Source of the DNA: MED-G17 sp963991985
Lineage (GTDB): Bacteria; Bacteroidota; Bacteroidia; NS11-12g; UBA9320
Length of the DNA: 64,000 nt
Direction of reading: 5' to 3'
Assembly (NCBI GenBank): GCA_963991985.1
Contig: CAXDRX010000003.1
Location: forward strand, 1 to 64,000
Below the pieces are notes generated by a model. The model made no database searches. It saw only the letters and a program-made list of their open reading frames with translations, and was not told where the DNA came from. Shown here in pieces: positions 50,926 to 59,030 of this stretch. Within the stretch, counting starts at the first letter, position 1. Every line of letters begins with the position of its first letter. Both the position numbers and the translations under genes were made by a program.

Positions 50926-52218
50926 CTATCTCATTCTTTCTTCAATTTGATCGACCGAAATGGGCATGTTTATTTCATCCATTAGGTCTATGTTTCCTTC
51001 CTTCTTTAAAAGGATGTTGTTTTCAATTCTCACGCCAATTCCTTCTTCTTTGATATAAATCCCCGGCTCCACAGTCAAGAGCATATTTTCTTGCAAAGGC
51101 TCATAGCGCATACCGCTATCATGAACATCTATTCCTAAAAAGTGAGAAGTCCCATGCATAAAATATTTTCGTGTGGCACTTAGCTCTTCTGTTTGATTGT
51201 CTAAATCCGATTGTGAAATCAATCCAATTTCCAAGAGTTGATTTTGCATTTCAAATTGAACCTCTTTGTGATAATCCATCAGCAATTTACCCGGCTGTAA
51301 AATACTTTTTGCAAAATTCATAACATTTAGCACCGCTTCGTAGATTTCTTTCTGTCGCGAAGAAAATTTTCCATTGGCAGGGATGCATCTCGTCATATCG
51401 CTAGCAAAGTTGGCATAATTTACCCCATTGTCCAATAGAATCAAATCCCCATCTTTGATTTGTTTGTCATTGTCTATGTAATGCAGGGTAACTGCGGAAG
51501 ATCCACTTGCAATGATTGGTTCAAAGCTAAACCCAAAGGCGCGATTGCGAGTATATTCATGGATTAGTTCGGCTTCTATATCAAATTCCCATTTCCCCGG
51601 TTGGGTGAACTTTAAGACCCTCTCAAATCCAAGTTTACTGATTGCTATGGCTTTTTTATGCAATTCAATTTCAATAGGATGTTTAATTGCCCTTAGTCTT
51701 TGCAAAATATGCCCAGCTCTTTTGTATTGATGCAATGGAAACATATCTTGAATTTCTTTCACCACGTCTATTGCTTTGTAAGGACTATTGGCAGAAAACC
51801 TATCGTTTTCATTTAAGGGCAAATAAATATGTTCTGCCATATTGATTATTGACCTACACTTTTTCAATAAATCGTTATTCCAATGAATATTTTCTACTCC
51901 TGATATTTCACAAGCATGTTCTTTGGTGAGTTTATATCCTTCCCAAGTGGCAATATGTTCATTGGTTTCTGTAATGAATAAAACCTCTCTGTATTCTGGG
52001 ACCGGACAGTCTGGAAAGAGAAAAAGTACTGTATTTTCTTGACCCACTCCCGTAAGCCAAAACAGGTCGCTATTCTGCCTAAATGTATGAACGGCATCGC
52101 CATTCAAAACATATTGATAGTTGGAGTGGAAAATGGCAATACTATTAGGCTCCATATGCTTAACAAAACTTTTTCTGTTGTGCACAAAAAGTTGGTTGTC
52201 AATTGGTACATGTCTCAT
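50926..52218 (-). CDS. pepP: Xaa-Pro aminopeptidase (aminopeptidase P)
   Basis: A 430-residue metalloprotease removing an N-terminal residue before proline. The N-terminal creatinase-like domain contains SNYQYVLNGDAVHTFRQNSD and FWLTG; the pita-bread catalytic domain has the metal ligands in LLDNGVNYANFASDMTR, the His in GTSHFLGIDVHD, the Glu in TVEPGIYI and a second Glu in GVRIENNI. All ligands are present. There is no signal peptide. A promoter element lies five bases before the ATG. Confidence 0.95.
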   Translation of the reverse strand: MRHVPIDNQLFVHNRKSFVKHMEPNSIAIFHSNYQYVLNGDAVHTFRQNSDLFWLTGVGQENTVLFLFPDCPVPEYREVLFITETNEHIATWEGYKLTKEHACEISGVENIHWNNDLLKKCRSIINMAEHIYLPLNENDRFSANSPYKAIDVVKEIQDMFPLHQYKRAGHILQRLRAIKHPIEIELHKKAIAISKLGFERVLKFTQPGKWEFDIEAELIHEYTRNRAFGFSFEPIIASGSSAVTLHYIDNDKQIKDGDLILLDNGVNYANFASDMTRCIPANGKFSSRQKEIYEAVLNVMNFAKSILQPGKLLMDYHKEVQFEMQNQLLEIGLISQSDLDNQTEELSATRKYFMHGTSHFLGIDVHDSGMRYEPLQENMLLTVEPGIYIKEEGIGVRIENNILLKKEGNIDLMDEINMPISVDQIEERMR

Positions 52219-52223
52219 GTGGC

Positions 52224-52231
52224 CAAAATTA
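52224..52231 (-). promoter_or_regulatory. Probable pepP promoter -7 element
   Basis: The minus strand reads TAATTTTG, an exact TAnnTTTG match, then GCCAC and the pepP ATG. The five-base distance would make the transcript leaderless or nearly so. Confidence 0.5.
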
Positions 52232-52242
52232 CATCATTGCAT

Positions 52243-53568
52243 TTAAAAAGCTTGGCTTCCAATTTTTCTCTTTTCAAGAATCTTGTTCAGATTCAATTGA
52301 AATACCATCCGCTCAGTGAATGTATCTATCCCTTGGGACAATTGCATTTGGGTAATCCCCTGCGATTGAGAAAAATTAACGTAGATGCTCAAGTATGGGA
52401 AATGAAGAAACAAGCCACCATTGTAAACAATCATAGAACGGGATGAATTGAATGTTTTGTTTCTCATGTTTGCGCAAGTGAGTAATTCTCCGTACATCCC
52501 CACAGGAAGAACACCTGGGAACTCCCATTCAACATTTAAATTGCTCAACCAAGCATCTGATTGAAAAAAACGGCCTACAAATTTGCTTTGAAGTCCTCTG
52601 TTCATTATTTGATGATAAAACAAACCATTTGTGGCACCTCTGCCCATTTGGTATTCCTCAAAACGATAGTCATAAAAACCATTATTTTGACCCACCCAGT
52701 GGTAAAAAAAAGGGTCTTCAGGTTTTTCCAAAAATGCACTTAGGAAATAACGAAAGTTTATTTTTTTATCTCTGAACGGAGATGGCCAACTTTTTTGCCA
52801 TAGGAAATTTACTTTTAAATGATTGCTGTGCAGCCTATTTTTTGAATAATTTTCACTCAAAACCCTTTTCATTTGACCGTTTTCATAAAGGGTATCAAAA
52901 AATCCATTTAATTGGTGCATAAAGGTATTGGCATATTCAAATTCCAATTGGAACAATTGATTTTTGGTCTTATCATCTAACTCTATATTTAAGACTTGAA
53001 AATATTGGTTCCCCATTTGTGTATAATAGGGATTTTGACTTTCTCTTCTTTTGGAAAGCAAATCAAAATTTTCTTCAAAAAACTGATTGTAAAAACCAAG
53101 CTTCATTTGCAGATTTACATTTTTACTTTTCAATCCTCTTTTTTTCCAACCAACATAGGGATAAAGGCTGTTGTAAAAAACATTCTCCCCCCCTGCCAAC
53201 ATTGGCTTAATTAAAAATCTTTTGCCTTGGAGACCCACATGGACTTCTTCGGTCAATACTTTCTCTAAACAAAACATACCCGAGAGACTCTTGCCACCGA
53301 AACTATACATTGGAACCAAATGAAAATCCCATTTTTTCTTTTCCCGGTTCTGCAAATGAAAGCCAAGCATAACTCCATCAAACATATTCCAACCCAAAGC
53401 AGGGTAAATTCTTTGGGTGTAATTTGTAACTGAAGAATCTGCCAGGTTCAAAAAATTGTTTGCCAGTGGGCAGTGAACGAGAAAAACCTGAAAGACCAAA
53501 TACAAAAAAATTAATTTTTTCTTGTGGGAAAAGTTGTTGATACTTGACAATGATTTCAAATCATTCAA
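52243..53568 (-). CDS. Secreted protein resembling a metallopeptidase-associated beta-barrel
   Basis: A 441-residue protein with an N-terminal hydrophobic segment (about 17-36) that looks like a signal peptide. The rest is rich in alternating beta strands with aromatic ends, as in outer-membrane barrels. The stretch RIYPALGWNMFDGVMLGFHL and the following FHLVPMYSFGGKSLSG resemble the C-terminal barrel seen after some Bacteroidota M1-family peptidases; this is from memory of the family, not a search. No peptidase domain or HExxH motif is present. The start is a TTG; an in-frame stop lies just upstream. It is divergent from the TPR gene and ends 24 bases before pepP. Confidence 0.55.
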   Translation of the reverse strand: MNDLKSLSSINNFSHKKKLIFLYLVFQVFLVHCPLANNFLNLADSSVTNYTQRIYPALGWNMFDGVMLGFHLQNREKKKWDFHLVPMYSFGGKSLSGMFCLEKVLTEEVHVGLQGKRFLIKPMLAGGENVFYNSLYPYVGWKKRGLKSKNVNLQMKLGFYNQFFEENFDLLSKRRESQNPYYTQMGNQYFQVLNIELDDKTKNQLFQLEFEYANTFMHQLNGFFDTLYENGQMKRVLSENYSKNRLHSNHLKVNFLWQKSWPSPFRDKKINFRYFLSAFLEKPEDPFFYHWVGQNNGFYDYRFEEYQMGRGATNGLFYHQIMNRGLQSKFVGRFFQSDAWLSNLNVEWEFPGVLPVGMYGELLTCANMRNKTFNSSRSMIVYNGGLFLHFPYLSIYVNFSQSQGITQMQLSQGIDTFTERMVFQLNLNKILEKRKIGSQAF

Positions 53569-53592
53569 TTATAATGAATATTTTAGTTTGAT

Positions 53593-53600
53593 TAGATTTG
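53593..53600 (+). promoter_or_regulatory. Probable -7 element for the TPR gene operon
   Basis: TAGATTTG matches TAnnTTTG exactly, 14 bases before the TTG start at 53615. Confidence 0.45.
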
Positions 53601-53614
53601 AATATTATTAAAAA

Positions 53615-55015
53615 TTGTTAAACAACGAAGATTTTCAAGAATCCAATTTGAATGAGGCACTCGATAAGTTTGAGAATTCATTGAGAACCAATACCAACCT
53701 TTTTTTTGATTCTGAAGAACTAGAAGAAATCATTGAGCATTACATTTTTTCCGACAATCTAAAGTTGGCTACACAGGCAGTTAATAAGGGCCAAGAATTG
53801 TATCCCTACGACAGTTATTACGCCCAAAAAAGAGCACAAATTCTTACCCTCCAAGGAAAAATTGAGGAAGGAATTAAATTGTTAAAAAAATCGTTAGAAA
53901 ACGATCCTGCCAACACAGAAACATTGTTGATGATTGGAGAAATCTACGAACGTCAAAAAGAATACAAAACTGCCCTTCATTTTTATCTTAAAACACAAAA
54001 AAGCGAAGAAAATCTTAGCGAGATATTATTGTGTATTGGCAATTGTTATCTCCAAACATCTCAAACAAAAAGAGCCCTTCATTTTTTTGATAGAGCAGCA
54101 AAGAATAAAGAATTAAATGAACACATTTTGGGAGATATTCATTTCTGTTTTGATGAAGCCAAAAAAACTCAAGAAGGAATTGCTTTTTTCAATGGCATCA
54201 TAGATTGTTCACCTTACAACTTTTCAGCATGGTACTTTCTCGGTTTACTGTACCAAGCAGGCAAAAAGACTAATCTTGCCCTAAAAGCTTATGATTACTG
54301 CCTTGTGATTCACGATAGCTATATGCCCGCTTACTACAATTCTGCTGTTTTGCTATTTGAAGAAAAAAACTTCAAACAGGCGATAAAATACTTCAACCTT
54401 TGCCTGAAGCATGGAGGTGATGATGGGTTAATCCGAACGGATTTGGCGGCTTGTTATGAACAAAAAAATCGTATGGTGGAAGCCCAAAAGCAATATAGAA
54501 AAGCCATAGAATTAGATGAATTTTTGTCGGAAGCGTGGTTTGGTCTCGGCTTGAGCATCATAAACAACCAGAACAATTATGCGGAAGCAATTCCGTTTTT
54601 GGAGAAGGCTTTCGAATTGGATGGGAACGATCAGGAATATGCCTTCCGCTTAGCAGAGGCCTATTGTTATCAAAATCGTATTGATCAATCCATTGAAATT
54701 TTTAGACAATTTGTCATCAATAATTCTGACAATTGGTTTGCATGGACGCAGCTTGCCAAATACCAAATAATTGACAGCCAGTACCAAGAAGCTTCAGATA
54801 CTTTGGAAAAAGCGCTTCAATACCTACCTGAAAATGCATCTGTTCTTTACCACCTCAGCGCAGCAAAGTTTATTTTGGGCGAAAATCAAAAAGCACTTGA
54901 TGCTTTAACCTTAGCATTAAAAATCAATCCAAGCAAATTAGAAATTTTGTTTGAAATTGCTCCATTTTTGACACACAACACAGCGGTTCAAGATTTAATA
55001 GACATCTATCAATAA
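53615..55015 (+). CDS. Tetratricopeptide-repeat protein
   Basis: A 466-residue protein consisting almost wholly of TPR helices, about 11-12 repeats (for example ALHFYLKTQKSEENLSEILL; AWFGLGLSIINNQNNYAEAI; AWTQLAKYQIIDSQYQEASD). There is no signal peptide or membrane segment, so it is probably a cytoplasmic scaffold for protein partners. The start is TTG at 53615: an in-frame stop lies four bases upstream and the next ATG is far inside the repeats. The N-terminal acidic block (FFDSEELEEIIEHYIFSDN) is shared with other Bacteroidota TPR proteins. The next gene follows immediately. Confidence 0.85.
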   Translation: MLNNEDFQESNLNEALDKFENSLRTNTNLFFDSEELEEIIEHYIFSDNLKLATQAVNKGQELYPYDSYYAQKRAQILTLQGKIEEGIKLLKKSLENDPANTETLLMIGEIYERQKEYKTALHFYLKTQKSEENLSEILLCIGNCYLQTSQTKRALHFFDRAAKNKELNEHILGDIHFCFDEAKKTQEGIAFFNGIIDCSPYNFSAWYFLGLLYQAGKKTNLALKAYDYCLVIHDSYMPAYYNSAVLLFEEKNFKQAIKYFNLCLKHGGDDGLIRTDLAACYEQKNRMVEAQKQYRKAIELDEFLSEAWFGLGLSIINNQNNYAEAIPFLEKAFELDGNDQEYAFRLAEAYCYQNRIDQSIEIFRQFVINNSDNWFAWTQLAKYQIIDSQYQEASDTLEKALQYLPENASVLYHLSAAKFILGENQKALDALTLALKINPSKLEILFEIAPFLTHNTAVQDLIDIYQ

Positions 55016-55018
55016 GTG

Positions 55019-55822
55019 ATGAATTACCCATTATCTCAAATTCCAAATCGAAGTAAAAAACCAAGAAACGAAGGCATCACGATGGTTATGGACAAAGGAC
55101 TAAGCCTTCGCGGTGCGGAGGACACTGTTGCCATTGGATCCGATTTTATAGACATCATAAAACTGGGATTTGGGACATCCATGGTAACTCCCCAGTTAAA
55201 AGAAAAAATTGATATTTACCAGAATTCAGGTATTCCTGTTTATTTGGGGGGAACCTTGTTTGAAGCTTTTTATGTTAGAAATCGTTTGGACGATTATGAG
55301 AGAATGTTGGATGACTTAGGCCTTCATTATGTGGAAATCTCAGACGGATCCATTGAAATAAATTCCGATGAAAAATGCAACTTAATTCGTCGATTTGCCA
55401 GAAATTACAAAGTGCTCAGTGAAGTGGGTTCAAAGGATACAGAAAAAATCATTCCCCCATACAAATGGATAGAAATGATGAATGCCGAAATTGAGGCAGG
55501 CTCCTGGAAAGTAATTGCAGAGGCAAGAGAAAGTGGCACGGTTGGTATTTTTAGAGGGACTGGTGAAGTACGATCCGGATTGGTAGAAGAGATTCTTACA
55601 AAAATTTCCCAGGAAGACATAATTTGGGAAGCACCAAAAAAAGCACAACAAGTTTGGTTCATAAAACTGTACGGAACGAATGTGAGCTTAGGCAATATTG
55701 CCCCAAACGAAATTTTGGCCCTTGAAGCACTGAGAATTGGTTTACGTGGAGATAGCTTTACTTTCTTCTTGGATGGTAAGCACCCACAACCAGGCAGAAA
55801 ACCAGGAGATTTGAGAATTTAA
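55019..55822 (+). CDS. Phosphosulfolactate synthase-like protein (ComA family)
   Basis: A 267-residue TIM-barrel protein of the ComA family, which in methanogens joins sulfite to phosphoenolpyruvate to give phosphosulfolactate, the first step of coenzyme M synthesis. Family blocks: TMVMDKGLSLRGAED (about 21-35), DIIKLGFGTSMV, VYLGGTLFEAF, VEISDGSIEI, LSEVGSKD and WEAPKKAQQVWFI. The starts GTG 55016 and ATG 55019 are adjacent; I use the ATG. No other sulfonate gene is nearby. Its role in Bacteroidota is uncertain; a link to sulfonate-containing metabolites is only a possibility. It is followed by the yqeY gene with no spacer. Confidence 0.88.
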   Translation: MNYPLSQIPNRSKKPRNEGITMVMDKGLSLRGAEDTVAIGSDFIDIIKLGFGTSMVTPQLKEKIDIYQNSGIPVYLGGTLFEAFYVRNRLDDYERMLDDLGLHYVEISDGSIEINSDEKCNLIRRFARNYKVLSEVGSKDTEKIIPPYKWIEMMNAEIEAGSWKVIAEARESGTVGIFRGTGEVRSGLVEEILTKISQEDIIWEAPKKAQQVWFIKLYGTNVSLGNIAPNEILALEALRIGLRGDSFTFFLDGKHPQPGRKPGDLRI

Positions 55823-56275
55823 ATGACCTTACAAGAACAAATTATGGGCCAAATGAAAATGGCCATGAAGAATAAAGATAAAATTTCTTTGGAAGCCTTG
55901 CGGGCAATTAAAGCGGCCATTTCACTCGCGAAAACAGCATCCGGCAGAAAGGATGAACTACAAGCAGAAGAAGAAACAAGACTCCTTCAAAAGCTTGCAA
56001 AGCAAAGAAGGGAATCTATTGAAATTTTTTCAAGGGAAAATCGACCAGAATTGGCCAGCAAAGAAATGGCACAACTTTCAGTTATTGAGAAGTTCTTACC
56101 CAAGCAACTCAGTCAAAATGCGCTAGAAAAAATTATCGAAGAAGTATTACAAGAGACAAATGCCAAAACTATGAGCGATATGGGAAAAGTGATGCCGAAA
56201 ATTATGGCAAAAACAGCAGGTGCGGCAGACGGAAAAACAATAAGTTCAATCTTGAAAGCGAAATTAACTGCCTAA
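55823..56275 (+). CDS. GatB/YqeY domain protein
   Basis: A 150-residue helical protein of the YqeY family, related to the C-terminal tRNA-binding domain of the GatB amidotransferase subunit. Typical blocks: ALRAIKAAI (25-33), ETRLLQKLAKQRRESIEIF, EKFLPKQLS and MGKVMPKIMAKTAGAADGKTIS (partly quoted; the family's G-K-V-M-x-x-x-M pattern). Its role is not settled. In many Bacteroidota it lies just downstream of ftsZ; here it is elsewhere, after the phosphosulfolactate synthase-like gene. Confidence 0.93.
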   Translation: MTLQEQIMGQMKMAMKNKDKISLEALRAIKAAISLAKTASGRKDELQAEEETRLLQKLAKQRRESIEIFSRENRPELASKEMAQLSVIEKFLPKQLSQNALEKIIEEVLQETNAKTMSDMGKVMPKIMAKTAGAADGKTISSILKAKLTA

Positions 56276-56292
56276 AGTTTTTTAAAACCAAT

Positions 56293-56991
56293 TTATTCTA
56301 TCTCTAGAATCTCACATGCCCTATCCGAAGCAAGCTGCTCCGCTTTTTTTTTGGTGGGTTGCAGGGCTTCAGCAAGCGCTTCACCATCGACCATTACCTT
56401 CACTAGGTATTGCTTTCGCCGTTTATTTTCATCTACAATATGAACATCAAAACCAAGAGACTTTTTGTTGCGTTGGGCCCACTCAAATAAAGATCCCTTA
56501 CTGTTCATCCGAGACTCTTTTAGGCTCTCAACGTCAATAAAAGGCTCAATCAACTGGGAAACAACAAACCGATATGTTTTTTTATAGCCCAAATCTAAGT
56601 AGATCGCGCCTACCAAAGCCTCCAAGGCATTTCCTCCAACATTTCGAGCCGCAAATCTATTTTTATTTAAATGAGAATCCATAAACATTACTTCTATAAT
56701 TCCCATTTGATTAGAAATCTTAGAAAGCATTTCTCGATTGACCATTTTCGCCCTCATTTCAGTAAGAAAACCCTCATCCTTGAAAGGATATTTTTTGAAA
56801 AGATACTCTGCAACAAGCAAATCCAAAACAGCATCACCTAAATATTCAAGCCTTTCGTTGCTGTCGTTTCCTTTATTATTGAGAACCCTTTTGGCCTTTG
56901 ACTGGTGCGTTAGCGCTTGTTGATACAAGGCTAGGTTGCGGGGTCTAAACCCCAAGATGTTTTTTAGCTTTTTGCCAAAAGAAGAGGACAT
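56293..56991 (-). CDS. rnc: Ribonuclease III
   Basis: A 232-residue double-strand-specific endoribonuclease that processes rRNA and some mRNAs. The catalytic domain carries the signature NERLEYLGDAVLDLLVAEYLF (as RLEYLGDAVLDLLVAEYL) with its acidic metal ligands and the later EALVGAIYLDLGY containing the second Glu. A double-stranded-RNA-binding domain occupies the C-terminal 70 residues (SKGSLFEWAQRNKK to KKKAEQLASDRACEIL). It shares one base with fabF, the gene before it. Confidence 0.97.
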   Translation of the reverse strand: MSSSFGKKLKNILGFRPRNLALYQQALTHQSKAKRVLNNKGNDSNERLEYLGDAVLDLLVAEYLFKKYPFKDEGFLTEMRAKMVNREMLSKISNQMGIIEVMFMDSHLNKNRFAARNVGGNALEALVGAIYLDLGYKKTYRFVVSQLIEPFIDVESLKESRMNSKGSLFEWAQRNKKSLGFDVHIVDENKRRKQYLVKVMVDGEALAEALQPTKKKAEQLASDRACEILEIE

Positions 56992-58256
56992 TAGGTTTTA
57001 AACTTTTGAAAAGCAACCGTAACATTGTGGCCCCCAAACCCAAAAGTGTTGCTCAGGGCAACAGAGATATCTTTGACCTCGGCTTGATTCAACGTAAGAT
57101 TTAGCTTTTCGTCTATTCCCTCATCATGCATCGTGTGATTGATGGTTGGCGGAACAATACCATGCTTGATGGCCAATATGCTGGCGATACCTTCCACAGC
57201 TCCTGCGGCACCGAGTAAATGGCCGGTCATAGACTTTGTACTAGAAATATTTAATTCATAGGCATCACTCCCAAAAACATCCACAATTGCTTCCAATTCA
57301 TGAATATCTCCAAGAGGAGTTGAGGTGCCATGCACATTGATGTAATCCACATCGGAAGTTGACAATTCTGTATTATTGAGAACATTTCGCAAAGCAAGCT
57401 TTACGCCCTCCCCTTGAGGATGCGGAGCGGTTATGTGATAAGCATCTGCCGTCATGGCACCGCCCAATACTTCTGCATAAATATTGGCCCCTCTATCCAA
57501 AGCATGATTTAGTTCCTCCAGAATTAGAGAGCCACCTCCTTCGCCCAATACAAAACCATCACGACTTCCATCAAATGGTCTTGAGGCGGTTTCGGGAGAA
57601 TCATTTCTTTCAGATAAAGCTTTCATGGCATTGAAACCTCCCAGGGCTGTTTCAACGATACTGGCCTCGGATCCTCCGGTAATCATCACATCTGCTTTTC
57701 CCAACTGTATGTTGGTAAATGCTTCGAGTATTGCATGATTTGAAGAGGCACAGGCACTTACAGTGGCAACATTCGGGCCTCTAAAACCATATTCTATAGA
57801 GACGTACCCTGCAGCAATGTTTCCAATCATTTTAGGGATGAAAAAAGGATTAAAACGAGCTGTTTTTCCTCTTTCCACAAAGTCGATGATTTCATTCTGA
57901 AAACTTATTTGTCCGCCAATGCCTGTTCCCCAAATTACTCCAGACCGATTTTTGTCCAAGGTTTCTAAAACCAAATTAGAATCTTCCACAGCTTGCTGCG
58001 CTGTAGCCATAGCATATTGCGTGTAGAGATCCATTTTCCTTGCCTTTTTTCGATCTATATAGTCAGTAGGGTCAAAGTTTTTTACTTCACAAGCAAACTT
58101 TGTTTTAAACTCCGAAGGATCAAATCTGGAGATTGGCTTCGCTCCGCTGGAACCCTCCTTGAGGGAATTCCAAAAAGAATCAATATCGTTTCCGAGTGGT
58201 GTAACGGCTCCCATACCCGTTACAACCACTCTTTTGAGTTCCAAGGTACGGGGCAT
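56991..58256 (-). CDS. fabF: 3-oxoacyl-[ACP] synthase II
   Basis: A 421-residue elongating condensing enzyme of type II fatty acid synthesis, joining malonyl-ACP to acyl-ACP. The thiolase-fold catalytic triad is Cys169 (VSACASSNHAI), His309 (NVHGTSTPLGD) and His346 (KSMTGHLLGAAG). Length and motif order are those of FabF. It follows acpP by six bases and precedes rnc, an arrangement common in bacteria. Confidence 0.98.
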   Translation of the reverse strand: MPRTLELKRVVVTGMGAVTPLGNDIDSFWNSLKEGSSGAKPISRFDPSEFKTKFACEVKNFDPTDYIDRKKARKMDLYTQYAMATAQQAVEDSNLVLETLDKNRSGVIWGTGIGGQISFQNEIIDFVERGKTARFNPFFIPKMIGNIAAGYVSIEYGFRGPNVATVSACASSNHAILEAFTNIQLGKADVMITGGSEASIVETALGGFNAMKALSERNDSPETASRPFDGSRDGFVLGEGGGSLILEELNHALDRGANIYAEVLGGAMTADAYHITAPHPQGEGVKLALRNVLNNTELSTSDVDYINVHGTSTPLGDIHELEAIVDVFGSDAYELNISSTKSMTGHLLGAAGAVEGIASILAIKHGIVPPTINHTMHDEGIDEKLNLTLNQAEVKDISVALSNTFGFGGHNVTVAFQKFKT

Positions 58257-58262
58257 AAATTA

Positions 58263-58496
58263 TCAACTATTTTCTTGGATAAAGCTTATTGCATCCCCAA
58301 CTGTCGCAATTTTTTCTGCTTGTTCATCGGGAATAGCAATATTGAACTCTTTTTCAAATTCCATGATAAGTTCTACCGTATCCAATGAGTCTGCTCCCAA
58401 ATCATTGGTAAAGCTTGCCTCGTTGGTTACTTCAGATTCTTCTACACCAAGTTTATCTACGATAATTTCTTTTACTTTAGTTGAGATGTCTGACAT
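58263..58496 (-). CDS. acpP: Acyl carrier protein
   Basis: A 77-residue acidic four-helix protein that carries growing acyl chains on a phosphopantetheine arm attached to Ser37 in the DSL motif (LGADSLDTVELIM). The ATG at 58496 gives the normal N-terminus MSDISTKVKEII; the frame is open 16 codons upstream without similarity. First gene of the acpP-fabF-rnc run; divergent from the IPExxxVDY-like gene. Confidence 0.98.
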   Translation of the reverse strand: MSDISTKVKEIIVDKLGVEESEVTNEASFTNDLGADSLDTVELIMEFEKEFNIAIPDEQAEKIATVGDAISFIQENS

Positions 58497-58577
58497 TTTT
58501 TTCAAATGAATTTTTTGTGAGCACAAATAACAGTTATTTAGCACGAAATGCCAAATGTCAATTTTTCAACAAGTGTA

Positions 58578-58585
58578 TATTTTTG
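58578..58585 (+). promoter_or_regulatory. Probable -7 element for the IPExxxVDY-like/pyk operon
   Basis: TATTTTTG matches TAnnTTTG exactly, 13 bases before the GTG start at 58599, in the 102-base gap between divergent acpP and this gene. Confidence 0.5.
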
Positions 58586-58598
58586 TAGATAACATTTT

Positions 58599-59030
58599 GT
58601 GAATACATCTCTAAGCTTTCAAGACTTTTTTGTTCCGGAAAACAATTTATATTTCATTGTCTCCGCAAATGAACCAGCCTATAAAGTTGCTTGGGCAATG
58701 AATAAATTTTTAAAAATGTCTTTCCAACGGGTCAAAGACCACGAACTAAAAATCCACCATCAAGTTCACTATTTTGAGCTTTTTGAATTTGAAGACGAGG
58801 CAGAACAAATTTGGAAACTTATTAAAACCAAATCAACCAAAGGTGCTTTTATTGCAGATAAGAATATTTCAATGTTTGACTATATCATTATTCTTCAAAA
58901 TCCAATCAATGGAAAAAAAACAATTGGTGAATTTATCAGAAAGATTCGGTCAATTGTAATGATAAGATTAATTCAAGAACTTAGATTTGAAATGTTTTCA
59001 GGAAAAACAATATACAATCTTCCAATATGA
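58599..59030 (+). CDS. IPExxxVDY-like family protein
   Basis: A 143-residue protein of unknown function. Similar small proteins occur directly upstream of pyruvate kinase and beside acpP-fabF-rnc in many Bacteroidota and are named for an IPExxxVDY motif. Here the corresponding place reads KNISMFDYIIIL, so the motif itself is degenerate. Its recognisable parts are FKNY-like YFIVSANEPAYKVAWAMNKF near the start and the helical C-terminus. The start is GTG 58599. It overlaps pyk by four bases. The family call relies on neighbourhood and size more than on the motif. Confidence 0.7.
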   Translation: MNTSLSFQDFFVPENNLYFIVSANEPAYKVAWAMNKFLKMSFQRVKDHELKIHHQVHYFELFEFEDEAEQIWKLIKTKSTKGAFIADKNISMFDYIIILQNPINGKKTIGEFIRKIRSIVMIRLIQELRFEMFSGKTIYNLPI

